DNA of 64,000 nt from Bradyrhizobium sp. LTSP885. GTDB lineage: Bacteria; Pseudomonadota; Alphaproteobacteria; Rhizobiales; Xanthobacteraceae. The position numbers and the translations under genes are program-made. Where the stretch lies: positions 1 to 64,000 of the forward strand of contig NZ_JYMT01000040.1 of the NCBI RefSeq assembly GCF_000938305.1. The letters are read 5' to 3'. Below the pieces are notes generated by a model, which was not told where the DNA came from, searched no databases, and worked only from the letters and a program-made list of their open reading frames with translations. Positions 1 through 8,734 of the stretch are shown here, in pieces; the stretch's first letter is position 1; every line of letters begins with the position of its first letter.

Positions 1-30
1 TCGCGTCTTCGACGCGCCCCGGAATGACGA
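1..30. repeat. Partial REP-like arm at window edge
   Basis: The first bases end with the motif GCCCCGGAATGACGA, which is also the outer end of the palindromic arms at 14853-15241 and 40165-40266. Only the right-hand end of the element is inside the window. Confidence 0.6.
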
Positions 31-35
31 AGTCC

Positions 36-563
36 TCACGCCGCCCCATCCCGGATCGGCGGCTGAAACGACAGTGCGGTATCCCAGGGAAAGAAGATCC
101 AGGTGTCCTGCGACACCTCGGTGATGTAGGTGTCGACCAGCGGCCGCCCCTGCGGCTTGGCGTAGACGGTGGCGAAATGCGCATCGGGCAGCATCTCGCG
201 AACCAGCTTGCCGGTTTTTCCGGTATCGACGAGGTCGTCGACGATCAGCAGCCCCTTGCCGGTGCCGCCGCCAAGCTTCGCGGTCTGCTCCGAAATGCCC
301 TTGAGCACCTGCAGATCGCCCTGCTTGTCGTGGTCGTAGCTTGCGATGCAGACGGTGTCGATCACGCGCAAGCCGAGCTCGCGCGCCACGATCGCCGCCG
401 GCACCAGCCCGCCGCGGGTGATCGCAATCACCGCATGAAACGGCCCCACTTCATTGAGCCGCCAGGTCAGTGCCCGGCAGTCCCGGTGGAATTGATCCCA
501 CGAGACCGGGAAGGGCCTGCCGGCCCGCTCCTGCGCGCTCGATTCCGAACTTTTCTCAACCAT
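36..563 (-). CDS. gpt: Xanthine-guanine phosphoribosyltransferase
   Basis: This 175-residue cytosolic purine-salvage enzyme transfers phosphoribosyl from PRPP to guanine or xanthine. The PRPP-binding loop is clear at about residues 105-117 (LLIVDDLVDTGKT), and the early loop ITRGGLVPA at 48-56 fits the pyrophosphate-binding region of type I phosphoribosyltransferases. Length and the C-terminal aromatic stretch WIFFPWD match bacterial Gpt rather than Hpt or Apt. It lies 6 bp downstream of the CinA-like gene on the same strand, so the two are probably cotranscribed. Xanthine versus hypoxanthine preference cannot be read from the sequence. Confidence 0.9.
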   Translation of the reverse strand: MVEKSSESSAQERAGRPFPVSWDQFHRDCRALTWRLNEVGPFHAVIAITRGGLVPAAIVARELGLRVIDTVCIASYDHDKQGDLQVLKGISEQTAKLGGGTGKGLLIVDDLVDTGKTGKLVREMLPDAHFATVYAKPQGRPLVDTYITEVSQDTWIFFPWDTALSFQPPIRDGAA

Positions 564-569
564 GCCGTA

Positions 570-1325
570 TCAACCTATCGCCGGCTTGTTCTGCCCGGCA
601 TGCAGCTTCGCAAGCATCTCTTTCACCTCCGCCATCGCCGCGGCGAGCTTGTCCGGATCGCGCGACCGCACCACCAGATTGGTGTTCGGCTTCTGGTTCT
701 CGTCCTGGAACGGATAGCTGCCGATGATGGTGTCGGGATGGGCTTCTGCGATCGTGCGCAGCGGGCCGCCGATGTCGCCTTCCCGCGCGTCGGCGCGCAC
801 TGTATCGGACAGCATGCGCACGCCGGATTTCAACGTCGGCGCCACGATGTCCATCATCGCCTGCATGATGGTGGGGATGCCGGCCATCACGACGACGTTG
901 CCGAGCTTGAAGCCGGGCGCCAGGATGGTCGCGCTCTGGATCAGCTCGGCGCCATCGGGGACGCGGGCCATCCGCAACCGGGCCTCGTTCAGGTCCTGCT
1001 CGGTCCAGCGCTCCCTGAACCGCGCCACCACCTCCGGGTGATGGTGGATTTCGACCCCGAACGCCTTCGCCACGCTGTCGGCGGTGATGTCGTCATGGGT
1101 CGGCCCGATGCCGCCGGTGGTGAACACGTAGTTGTACCTATGCCGCAGCGCATCAAGGGCGGCGATGATATCGGCCTCCTCATCGGCGACGACGCGCACT
1201 TCCTTCAGGTCGATGCCGATATTGGTCAAATATTCGGCGATGAAGCCGATGTTTTTGTCCTTGGTCCGGCCGGACAGGATTTCGTCGCCGATCACCAAAA
1301 TCCCCGCCGTGACAATCTCGCTCAT
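570..1325 (-). CDS. Molybdopterin-binding (CinA N-terminal-like) protein
   Basis: This 251-residue protein has the MoCF/MogA-like fold of the CinA N-terminal half (COG1058). It shows IGDEILSGRT at about residues 12-21 and TTGGIGPTHDDITADS from about 69, the loops that bind molybdopterin or nucleotide in this fold. The C-terminal NMN deamidase domain of full CinA is missing, so pyridine nucleotide salvage cannot be inferred. The start at 1325 is chosen because it opens MSEIVTAG, the usual beginning, with an AGGGA-type ribosome site upstream; a start 30 bp upstream is also open. It precedes gpt in the same transcript. Confidence 0.85.
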   Translation of the reverse strand: MSEIVTAGILVIGDEILSGRTKDKNIGFIAEYLTNIGIDLKEVRVVADEEADIIAALDALRHRYNYVFTTGGIGPTHDDITADSVAKAFGVEIHHHPEVVARFRERWTEQDLNEARLRMARVPDGAELIQSATILAPGFKLGNVVVMAGIPTIMQAMMDIVAPTLKSGVRMLSDTVRADAREGDIGGPLRTIAEAHPDTIIGSYPFQDENQKPNTNLVVRSRDPDKLAAAMAEVKEMLAKLHAGQNKPAIG

Positions 1326-1550
1326 GGTCTCATTCCCTAACTGATCCCCTGACATTGCCGACCCAACGCCTTGATGTCACGAGGTTTTGCTGCCGAATTA
1401 AGCAGGCCTCCGCCGGTTTTTCAGGCAGCGTCGACGAACATCCCTGGCAAATGCTGCAAGCCAATGCATATCGCGCTGGCCCGCCCCTTGCTACCACCAC
1501 CTCAAGTCATGCACTGTGTGTCACATGGCTTCGAAGGACAGTCAGGATAT

Positions 1551-2969
1551 ATGGCAGTTGCGTTCGATGAAATGAACGGCCTCGGCGGCGACCTCCGCTC
1601 GGCCTACCAAGAGCTCTCCCGCTGGCTCAAAGAGACGCCGCCGGACGCGCTGGAATATCGCCGCCAGGAAGCGGAGCTGCTGTTCCGCCGGATCGGCATT
1701 ACCTTCGCGGTCTATGGCGATTCCGAAGCCCAGGAACGGCTGATCCCCTTCGACGTCATCCCGCGCATCATATCGGCCAAGGAATGGACGCTGCTGGAAA
1801 AGGGCCTGAAGCAGCGCGTGCTCGCCCTCAACATGTTCCTCAAGGACATCTACCACGGCCGCGACATCCTGCGCGCCAACATCATCCCGGAAGACCTGAT
1901 CTTCCAGAACCCGGTGTTCCGTCCGGAGATGAACGGCCAGGACGTGCCGCACGACATCTACGTCCACATCGCCGGCATCGACATCATCCGCACCGATCCG
2001 GACAACTTCATCGTGCTGGAGGACAATGCGCGCACGCCGTCCGGCGTGTCCTACATGCTGGAAAACCGCGAGATCATGATGCGGCTGTTTCCGGACCTGT
2101 TCGCGCGGCACCGCGTCGCGCCGGTCGAGCGCTATCCGGATGAGCTGTTGTCGGCGCTACGCTCGGTGGCGCCACACAGCGCGGCGGCGGAGCCGACGGT
2201 CGCGCTGATGACCCCCGGCATCTACAACTCGGCCTATTACGAGCACTCGTTCCTCGCCGACAAGCTCGGCATCGAGTTGGTCGAGGGCCGTGACCTCATC
2301 GTCAAGAACGACGAGGTGTTCATGCGCACCACCGAGGGTCTGAAACGGGTCGACGTGATCTACCGCCGCGTTGACGACGATTTCCTCGATCCCCTCACCT
2401 TCCGCCCGGACTCCGCGCTCGGCGTGCCTGGGCTGATGTCGGCCTATGCGGCCGGCAACGTCACGCTCGCCAATGCGGTCGGCACCGGCATCGCCGACGA
2501 CAAGGCGATCTACTCCTACATGCCCGACATCGTGAAGTTCTACCTCAGCGAGGAGCCGATCCTCAAGAACGTGCAGACCTTCCGCTGCCGCGAGCCGCAG
2601 GATCTGTCCTACGTGCTCGACAATCTTGCCGACCTCGTCGTCAAGGAGGTGCACGGCTCCGGCGGCTACGGCATGCTGATCGGCCCGGCCGCCACCAAGG
2701 CGACCATCGAGGCATTCCGCGACAAGCTCAAGCGCGAGCCGGAAGGCTTTATTGCCCAGCCGACGCTGGCGCTGTCGACTTGCCCGACCTGCACCGCCAA
2801 GGGCCTCGCGCCGCGCCATGTCGACCTGCGGCCGTTCGTGCTGACCGGCAGCACCCACACCACCATCGTGCCGGGCGGGTTGACCCGCGTGGCGCTGAAG
2901 GAAGGATCGCTCGTGGTCAATTCGAGCCAGGGCGGCGGAACCAAGGACACCTGGATACTGAGTGAGTAA
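1551..2969 (+). CDS. Circularly permuted ATP-grasp type 2 protein
   Basis: This is a 472-residue member of the COG2308 family, a circularly permuted ATP-grasp ligase thought to form peptide or amide bonds. Conserved pieces are EDNARTPSGVSYM near residue 157, RVDVIYRRVDDDFLDP near 266 and VKEVHGSGGYGMLIGP near 364. The start at 1551 (MAVAFDEMNG) has AGGA 6 bp upstream; the frame is open further upstream but that stretch looks non-coding. It begins an operon with an alpha-E protein, a transglutaminase and an Anbu peptidase, the conserved neighbourhood of this family. Its substrate is unknown. Confidence 0.92.
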   Translation: MAVAFDEMNGLGGDLRSAYQELSRWLKETPPDALEYRRQEAELLFRRIGITFAVYGDSEAQERLIPFDVIPRIISAKEWTLLEKGLKQRVLALNMFLKDIYHGRDILRANIIPEDLIFQNPVFRPEMNGQDVPHDIYVHIAGIDIIRTDPDNFIVLEDNARTPSGVSYMLENREIMMRLFPDLFARHRVAPVERYPDELLSALRSVAPHSAAAEPTVALMTPGIYNSAYYEHSFLADKLGIELVEGRDLIVKNDEVFMRTTEGLKRVDVIYRRVDDDFLDPLTFRPDSALGVPGLMSAYAAGNVTLANAVGTGIADDKAIYSYMPDIVKFYLSEEPILKNVQTFRCREPQDLSYVLDNLADLVVKEVHGSGGYGMLIGPAATKATIEAFRDKLKREPEGFIAQPTLALSTCPTCTAKGLAPRHVDLRPFVLTGSTHTTIVPGGLTRVALKEGSLVVNSSQGGGTKDTWILSE

Positions 2970-2977
2970 TTGAGAGC

Positions 2978-3925
2978 ATGCTGTCGCGCACCGCAGAAAA
3001 CCTGTTCTGGCTGGCCCGCTATGTCGAGCGCGCCGAATATCTCGCGCGCACGATCGATGCGACGCTCCGGGTCACCGCACTGCCGGCGGCCTATATCGGC
3101 AAGACCAACGAGTGGGACTCCGCGCTCCTCACCGCCGGCGTCGGCGCCGCCTTTTACGAGCATTACGAGGAAGCCAACGAGCGCAACGTCGTCGAGTATC
3201 TGTCGTTCTCGGACGCAAATTCCTCCTCGATCAAGAACTGTATCGAGGCGGCCCGGCTCAATTCCCGCTCGGTGCGCACCGCGCTGACATCGGAGATGTG
3301 GGACACCATCAATTCGTCCTGGATCGAGCTGCAGGCGGTCTGGACCAAGGGCGGCACCGGAAACCGCGAGGAACTGGCAAAATTCCTGCGCTTCGTGCAG
3401 GAGACCTCGCTACGCTTCGACGGCTCAGCCTACCGGACCATGCTGCGTAACGACGCCTACTGGTTCTCGCGGCTCGGCGTGCATCTCGAGCGCGCCGACA
3501 ACACCGCGCGTATTCTCGACGTGAAATACCACGTGCTGCTGCCCGAGGAGGAGCATGTCGGCGGCCCGCTGGATTACTACCAGTGGACCTCGATCCTGCG
3601 CTCGGTCTCGGCGCTGACAGCCTATCACTGGGTCTACCGGGAAACCCTGAAACCCTGGCTGATCGCCGACCTGCTGATCCTGAACGACACGCTGCCGCGG
3701 TCGCTGGCAAGCTGCTACAGCAATCTGGTGCGCAATCTGGACCAGATCGGCGTCGCCTATGGCCGCCAGGGCGCCGCCCAGCGCCACGCCCGCGGCATCA
3801 GGAACCGGCTTGAGCACAGCCACATGGACGATATCTTCCAGCACGGCGTGCACGAATTCATCCAGGAATTCCTTGCGGATAACTCGCGGCTGGGCGAAAT
3901 CGTGACCAAGCAATATCTGGTTTGA
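2978..3925 (+). CDS. Alpha-E domain protein
   Basis: This 315-residue, almost entirely helical protein begins MLSRTAENLFWLARYVERAE, the hallmark of the alpha-E family (COG2307). A second family motif, WFSRLGVHLERADNTARILDVKY, lies near residues 161-183. It starts 8 bp after the ATP-grasp stop, which indicates translational linkage. In other genomes alpha-E proteins nearly always accompany ATP-grasp type 2 ligases and transglutaminase-like proteins, and are sometimes fused to them. The molecular role is not known, so an accessory or scaffold function is an inference from context. Confidence 0.92.
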   Translation: MLSRTAENLFWLARYVERAEYLARTIDATLRVTALPAAYIGKTNEWDSALLTAGVGAAFYEHYEEANERNVVEYLSFSDANSSSIKNCIEAARLNSRSVRTALTSEMWDTINSSWIELQAVWTKGGTGNREELAKFLRFVQETSLRFDGSAYRTMLRNDAYWFSRLGVHLERADNTARILDVKYHVLLPEEEHVGGPLDYYQWTSILRSVSALTAYHWVYRETLKPWLIADLLILNDTLPRSLASCYSNLVRNLDQIGVAYGRQGAAQRHARGIRNRLEHSHMDDIFQHGVHEFIQEFLADNSRLGEIVTKQYLV

Positions 3926-3963
3926 CGGGTTCGATACGGCAAGAAGACGCCCAGAATCTCTTC

Positions 3964-4053
3964 CGGCCGGGCTTGACCCGGCCATCCACGCCTTGCTTAG
4001 AGGGGCGAGAAGGAAGAAAGACGTGGATGCCCGGCATGAGGCTGGGCATGACG
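3964..4053. repeat. Palindromic intergenic repeat (GGCCGGGCTTGACC type)
   Basis: Two roughly inverted arms are seen: a left arm with GCTTGACCCGGCCATCCACG and a right arm with CGTGGATGCCCGGC, then GGGCATGACG. The element fills the gap between the alpha-E and transglutaminase genes and can fold as a long hairpin. It is one of several REP-like families in this window. Confidence 0.65.
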
Positions 4054-4075
4054 ATCCCGACCTCCTGGTTCAACC

Positions 4076-4918
4076 ATGCGCCTGCGGATTGCCCATACCA
4101 CCACCTATCGCTACGAGCCCGCGGCCACGGGTGTGATCCAGATTCTGCGGATGACGCCGGGCAGCCATGACGGGCAGTATGTCGCGGACTGGCAGATCGA
4201 CGTCTCGACCGATTCCCGGCTCGACACCCATGAGGACGCCTTCGGCAATTTCACCCACGTGCTGACGCATGGCGCGATCGGCGACCTCACCATCCATTGC
4301 GAAGGCCTGGTCGAGACCCATGACACCGGCGGCGTGCTGCGCGGCACCGACGAGCGGTTCCCGCCGACCCTGTTCCTGCGGTCCACGCCGCTGACCGACG
4401 TCAATCCGGCGATGGCAAGTTTTGTGCGCGAGATGCGTAGCGAGGCCGACGGCGACGTGCTCGGCTTTCTGCATGCGCTGATGGTGCAGATCTACGAGCA
4501 CATGACCTTCGATGAGGATCCGACAACCAGCGGCACCTCGGCCGCCGAGGCGTTCGCACTGAAGCGCGGCGTCTGCCAGGACTACGCCCACATCTTCATC
4601 GCCTGCGCGCGGGCCGGCGGCGTGCCGGCGCGGTTCGTCTCCGGGCACTTCCTGCGCTCCGACGGCATGGTCAACCAGCAGGCCGGCCACGCCTGGGCGG
4701 AAGCCCATGTGCCCGGCCTCGGCTGGGTCGGCTTCGACGCCGCCAACGGCATCTGTGTCACCGACGCCCATGCCCGCGTTGCGATCGGCCTCGACTATCT
4801 CGGCGCCGCCCCGGTCCGCGGCACCCGCTATGGTGGCGGCACGGAAACGCTGTCGGTCGCGGTCAAGGTCGACCAGGCCGGACGTCCGGGACAGTGGCAG
4901 AGCCAGACGCAGTCGTAA
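4076..4918 (+). CDS. Transglutaminase-like cysteine peptidase
   Basis: This 280-residue protein has an N-terminal beta-rich region (LRIAHTTTYRYEP, typical of the bacterial transglutaminase-like N domain) followed by the papain-like core. The catalytic triad is visible as Cys167 (RGVCQDYAH), His205 (AGHAWAEA) and Asp221 (GFDAANG). No signal peptide is present, so it is cytosolic. It belongs to the ATP-grasp/alpha-E/Anbu operon, where it may cleave or transfer the peptide product of the ligase; that role is inferred from the conserved neighbourhood. Confidence 0.92.
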   Translation: MRLRIAHTTTYRYEPAATGVIQILRMTPGSHDGQYVADWQIDVSTDSRLDTHEDAFGNFTHVLTHGAIGDLTIHCEGLVETHDTGGVLRGTDERFPPTLFLRSTPLTDVNPAMASFVREMRSEADGDVLGFLHALMVQIYEHMTFDEDPTTSGTSAAEAFALKRGVCQDYAHIFIACARAGGVPARFVSGHFLRSDGMVNQQAGHAWAEAHVPGLGWVGFDAANGICVTDAHARVAIGLDYLGAAPVRGTRYGGGTETLSVAVKVDQAGRPGQWQSQTQS

Positions 4919-4921
4919 CGT

Positions 4922-5008
4922 CGTAGGATGGGTAGAGCGCAGCGAAACCCATCGCCTTCGTGCCATGCGTCGAGATGGTGGGTTTCGCTTCGCTCTACCC
5001 ACCCTACG
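4922..5008. repeat. Inverted repeat (CGTAGGGTGGG type)
   Basis: The left arm starts CGTAGGATGGGTAGAGCGCA and the right arm ends CGCTCTACCCACCCTACG; the two are near-perfect inverted copies separated by about 20 bp. A related element lies at 11921-12011. It sits between the transglutaminase and the AhpD-like gene. Confidence 0.75.
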
Positions 5009-5045
5009 CAGCTGTCGCTTCAAACCCGACCCAGCGAGACAAGCC

Positions 5046-5471
5046 ATGGCAACCGTAAAACTGCTTTCAGACGAAGAACTCTCGGCGGAGGCGCGCGCCG
5101 TCTTCGACGATATCCGCACGACGCGGAAGTCGGACTTCGTCAACAATTTCTGGCGCGCGCTCGCACATGATCCGAAGACCCTGCGTCGAACCTGGGAGAG
5201 CATCAAGGACGTAATGGCACCGGGCGCGCTCGATCCAAAGATCAAGGAAATGCTCTACGTTGCGGTCTCGGTGGCCCATGGCTGCAGCTACTGCATTCAC
5301 TCGCACACCGCGGGCGCCCGCGCGAAGGGCATGACCGAGGCCGAATATCGGGAAATGCTGGCGATCGTCGGCATGGCGGCCGAGACGAACCGGCTGGTCA
5401 CCGCGTTGGGCGTCCCCGTGGACGAGGCATTCCTCGTCGATGCACAGGCGGGATCAACGCAGCAATTGTGA
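5046..5471 (+). CDS. Carboxymuconolactone decarboxylase family (AhpD-like) protein
   Basis: This 141-residue all-helical protein has the redox motif HGCSYCIHSH, giving Cys80, Cys83 and His87 in the AhpD-type CxxC arrangement. It is therefore more likely a thiol peroxidase/reductase partner than a true 4-carboxymuconolactone decarboxylase. The start at 5046 (MATVKLLSDEEL) follows directly after a palindromic repeat. It lies inside the ATP-grasp/transglutaminase/Anbu run, between the transglutaminase and the peptidase, where it is not a standard member; its link to that pathway is unproven. Confidence 0.85.
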   Translation: MATVKLLSDEELSAEARAVFDDIRTTRKSDFVNNFWRALAHDPKTLRRTWESIKDVMAPGALDPKIKEMLYVAVSVAHGCSYCIHSHTAGARAKGMTEAEYREMLAIVGMAAETNRLVTALGVPVDEAFLVDAQAGSTQQL

Positions 5472-5586
5472 CCGCCCTGCTCCGAGGCTGCGACACACGC
5501 CGTTCGCCGGGGAATTTGGGTTGGATGCGACCTCGAAATTGGCTACTAGTTCTGCGCCGAGAAACTCGGGCCGTTGGGGACTGGAA

Positions 5587-6363
5587 ATGACCTATTGCTG
5601 CGGAATTCTGGTGCGCGACGGCCTCGTCATGATCGCCGACACCCGCACCAATGCCGGCCTCGACAATGTCTCGACCTTCCGCAAGCTGCACATCTTCGCA
5701 AAGCCCGGCGAACGGATCATGGCGATCGCGAGCGCCGGCAATCTGGCCGTCAGCCAGTCGGTGCTATCGACCCTGACCGAGGGCATGGAGGATCCGCACA
5801 CCGGCGAGGTCGAGACGCTGATGAACGCGCCGACCATGTTCCAGGCCGCCCAACGGATCGGCCGTGCTATCCGCTCCGTGCACGCCACCGAGGGTGAGGC
5901 GCTGAGATCGGAAGATGTGAGCTTCGACGTCTCGTTCCTGTTCGGCGGTCAGATCAAGGGGTCGCGGATGCGGCTGTTCATGGTCTACACCGCCGGCAAC
6001 TTCATCGAATGCACCACCGATACGCCCTATTTGCAGATCGGCGAGCACAAATACGGCAAGCCGGTGCTCGATCGCGCCATGCATTACGACGTCGAGCTCT
6101 ACGAGGCGCTCAAGACAGGGCTGATCTCGATGGATTCGACCATGCGCTCCAATCTCGGCGTCGGCCTGCCGATCGACGTGCTGGTGGTGCGCAGCGATGC
6201 CTGCGAGGCCGACCTCAACCATCGCATCGAGGCCGGTGAGCCCTATTTCCACGACCTGCGGTCGCGCTGGTCGGCGGCGCTGCGCGCCGCGCACAACAAT
6301 ATTCCGCGACCGCCCTACAAGAACGAAACCGAAGCAAAAGCCAAAAAAGAGGAAACCAGATGA
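5587..6363 (+). CDS. Anbu-type proteasome-like peptidase
   Basis: This 258-residue protein belongs to the predicted proteasome-type proteases (COG3484), the Anbu family related to HslV and proteasome beta subunits. It begins MTYCCGILVRDGLVMIADTR, so removal of Met1 would expose Thr2 as the N-terminal nucleophile. The later FNKL-like part is replaced by FRKLHIF and the SxGN segment IASAGNLAVSQS. The start at 5587 is fixed by this required N-terminus although the frame is open upstream. Its stop overlaps the next start (ATGA). It is the conserved peptidase of the ATP-grasp/alpha-E/transglutaminase neighbourhood. Confidence 0.92.
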   Translation: MTYCCGILVRDGLVMIADTRTNAGLDNVSTFRKLHIFAKPGERIMAIASAGNLAVSQSVLSTLTEGMEDPHTGEVETLMNAPTMFQAAQRIGRAIRSVHATEGEALRSEDVSFDVSFLFGGQIKGSRMRLFMVYTAGNFIECTTDTPYLQIGEHKYGKPVLDRAMHYDVELYEALKTGLISMDSTMRSNLGVGLPIDVLVVRSDACEADLNHRIEAGEPYFHDLRSRWSAALRAAHNNIPRPPYKNETEAKAKKEETR

Positions 6364-7118
6364 CTGCCACCAACAAGATCGCCGTCGTCACCGGTGCCGG
6401 CACCGGCGTCGGACGCGCGGCATCGCTCGCTTTGATGAACACAGGCTTCACCGTCGTGCTGGTCGGACGCCGCAAGGAGATGCTGGAAGAGACCAGCAAG
6501 CTCGGCCCCGCCGGCAAGAGCCTTTGCGTCTCCGCCGACATGGCCAATCCGGCTTCGATCGCGGCGCTGTTCGACACGGTGAAGTCCACCTACGGCCGGC
6601 TCGACGTGCTGTTCAACAACGCCGGCATGGGTGCGCCGCCGCTGAAATTCGAGGATTTGTCGCTCGAGCAGTGGCAGGCCGTGGTGAACACCAACCTCAC
6701 CGCACCGTTCCTGTGCACCCAGCACGCCTTCCGCATCATGAAGGATCAGACGCCGCGCGGCGGCCGCATCATCAACAACGGCTCGATCTCGGCGCATGCG
6801 CCGCGGCCGTTCTCGGCCGCCTATACCTCGACCAAGCACGCTATCACCGGCCTCACCAAGGCCAGCAATCTCGACGGCCGCATGTATGATATTGCGGTCG
6901 GCCAGGTCGACATCGGCAACGCCGCGACCCCGATGACCGATCGCATGGTCAACGGCCCCGGCGTGTTGCAGCCCGACGGCACCTCAAAGCAGGAACCGCG
7001 CATGGACGCCAAGGCGGTCGGCGACGCGGTCGCCTACATGGCGGGCCTGCCGCTCGACGCCAACGTGCTGTTCATGACCGTCATGGCCAGCAAGATGCCG
7101 TTCGTGGGACGGGGCTGA
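6360..7118 (+). CDS. SDR family oxidoreductase
   Basis: This 252-residue classical short-chain dehydrogenase has the cofactor loop TGAGTGVG at 11-18, NNAG at 86-89, Ser142, and the catalytic pair Tyr155-Lys159 (YTSTK). Arg37-Arg38 after the second beta strand suggests NADP(H) preference. It overlaps the Anbu stop by 4 bp, so the two are translationally coupled. The segment after the catalytic helix (GLTKASNLDGRMYDIAVGQVDIGNAATPM) is typical of bacterial SDRs of unknown substrate. Whether it acts in the tagging pathway is open. Confidence 0.88.
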   Translation: MTATNKIAVVTGAGTGVGRAASLALMNTGFTVVLVGRRKEMLEETSKLGPAGKSLCVSADMANPASIAALFDTVKSTYGRLDVLFNNAGMGAPPLKFEDLSLEQWQAVVNTNLTAPFLCTQHAFRIMKDQTPRGGRIINNGSISAHAPRPFSAAYTSTKHAITGLTKASNLDGRMYDIAVGQVDIGNAATPMTDRMVNGPGVLQPDGTSKQEPRMDAKAVGDAVAYMAGLPLDANVLFMTVMASKMPFVGRG

Positions 7119-7304
7119 TCTTCCCCTTCTCACCGCCCGCGGCGGGGCTATAGCGGGGCACGCTGAAAAATATCGAAAACAACCCCATGCAAAGTAGCGG
7201 GGCTGCCGGCGTTTGACACGGCAACTTGACATGTCGGGCAACTCAGCGGTATTCTTCCATTATTCCGAAATCATGCAAGCGCCCCTCGCCCCGGGGCTAC
7301 CACC

Positions 7305-7386
7305 GTCATTGCGAGGAGCGCAACGACGAAGCAATCCACCTGTCCCCGAGTTGTGACGTGGATTGCTTCGCTTCGCTCGCAATGAC
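7305..7386. repeat. REP-like palindromic pair, GTCATTGCGAG family, copy 1
   Basis: The left arm starts GTCATTGCGAGGAGCGCAAC and ends GAAGCAATCCAC; the right arm starts GTGGATTGCTTCG and ends GCTCGCAATGAC. The arms are inverted copies around an 18-bp centre. A second copy is at 11193-11274 and a half copy abuts the transposase remnant at 9989-9999. It lies between the SDR gene and the convergent MFS gene. Confidence 0.8.
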
Positions 7387-7394
7387 GGGAGTTA

Positions 7395-8618
7395 CTACTC
7401 CAGCTTCTCGACATCCCGCAGCGTCGGGAACAGCTTCATCCAGAGCAGCGCGACCGCAATCGTGCCGACGCCGCCGAGCACGGCGGCCGGCATGGCGCCG
7501 AACAGCGCTGCGGTGACGCCGCTTTCGAACTGGCCGAGCTGGTTCGACGCGTTGATGAACAGGAAATTCACCGCACCGACGCGGCCGCGCATCGCGTCGG
7601 GTGTGGCCAGTTGCACCAGCGAGAAGCGGATCACGACGCTGATCGTATCGGCGGCGCCCAACACCGCGAGCGCCAGCACCGACAGCCACATCCAGTGCGA
7701 CAGCGCGAACACCACCGTCGCGACACCGAACACGATCACCGCCTGGAACATCCGCATTCCCACGCGGCGGCTGATGGTATGCCGCGCCAGCACCATCGTC
7801 ATCAGCAGCGCGCCGACCGCGGGCGCGGCACGCAGGATGCCGAGGCCGAGCGGGCCGGTCACCAGAATGTCGCGGGCATAGATCGGCAACAACGCAGTGA
7901 CGCCGCCGAACAGCACCGCGAACAGATCGAGCGAGATGGTGCCGAGGATCGCCGGATTGCTGCGCACGAAGGTGACACCGGCGTAGAGGTCATCCGACGA
8001 CGCCGACTCTTTCACCGCCGCCTGCTGCAGCCGGCCGATGCCGCCGGTCAGGATCATGCCGAACAGCCAGAACACGACCATGATGGCGTAGGGCATGCTC
8101 GGCGTGAACGCGAACGCAAAGCCGCCGAGCGCAGGGCCAGTGATGGTCGCGATCTGGCCGGCGCCGCTCGCGACCGCGGTCGCCCGCTGCAGCGAGCCCT
8201 GCGGCGCGATCAGCGGCAGCAACGCCGCGGTCGCCGGGCTCTCGAACGCGCCGGCGATGCCCAGCACGAAGGTCGCGGCGAAGATCTGCAGCTCCGAGAT
8301 GGTGCCGGCGAAGGTGCTCACCGCGAGGAACAGCGCGGCCAGTGCTTCCAGAATCTGGCAGGCCTGCACCACGCGCTTGCGATCGAAGCGGTCGGCGGTG
8401 TGGCCGGCAACGAACACCAGCAGCGCCGTCGGCAGGAACTGGACCAGCCCGACCATGCCGAGCTCAAAGGCGCTGCCGGTCAAATCGTAGATCTGCCAGC
8501 CGATCGCGACCGCGCCGATCTGGCTCGAGAAGCGCGACAGGCTGCGCGACGACAGGAAGAACAGGAACGGTCTGTGGGCGAGGAGATCGCGGGCGCCGAC
8601 CGGCATGACGGAAGACAT
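7395..8618 (-). CDS. MFS transporter (EntS-like drug/metabolite exporter)
   Basis: This roughly 407-residue integral membrane protein has about 12 hydrophobic segments and the MFS loop motif GHTADRFDRKRVVQ between segments 2 and 3. FLSSRSLSRFSSQIGAVAIGWQIYDLT near the N-terminus matches the MFS_3/EntS-like exporter group. The central loop VKESASSDDLYAGVTFVRSNPAILG also fits that group. The start is uncertain: ATGs exist at 8645, 8618 and 8606, none with a strong ribosome site; 8618 is used. It is divergent from the CNT transporter gene. The exported substrate cannot be read. Confidence 0.85.
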   Translation of the reverse strand: MSSVMPVGARDLLAHRPFLFFLSSRSLSRFSSQIGAVAIGWQIYDLTGSAFELGMVGLVQFLPTALLVFVAGHTADRFDRKRVVQACQILEALAALFLAVSTFAGTISELQIFAATFVLGIAGAFESPATAALLPLIAPQGSLQRATAVASGAGQIATITGPALGGFAFAFTPSMPYAIMVVFWLFGMILTGGIGRLQQAAVKESASSDDLYAGVTFVRSNPAILGTISLDLFAVLFGGVTALLPIYARDILVTGPLGLGILRAAPAVGALLMTMVLARHTISRRVGMRMFQAVIVFGVATVVFALSHWMWLSVLALAVLGAADTISVVIRFSLVQLATPDAMRGRVGAVNFLFINASNQLGQFESGVTAALFGAMPAAVLGGVGTIAVALLWMKLFPTLRDVEKLE

Positions 8619-8734
8619 CACGGAGCCGTGGCCGACCGCCCGCAACTTGTCAATGGCGCCTCAAGCAACGCGTGACAGCATTGCGCTGCGCGAAGCCCCT
8701 GCCCATAATCCCGCGACGGGTTTTCGGGGGCGTG

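Noticed and set aside
24..1340. A 438-residue plus-strand frame across gpt and the CinA-like gene
   Set aside because: Both minus-strand genes carry complete catalytic motifs, so the plus-strand frame is a shadow.
5046..5471. Calling the AhpD-like gene a second pcaC
   Set aside because: It has the redox CxxC-His pattern and lacks the PcaC hallmarks seen at 46396-46788.
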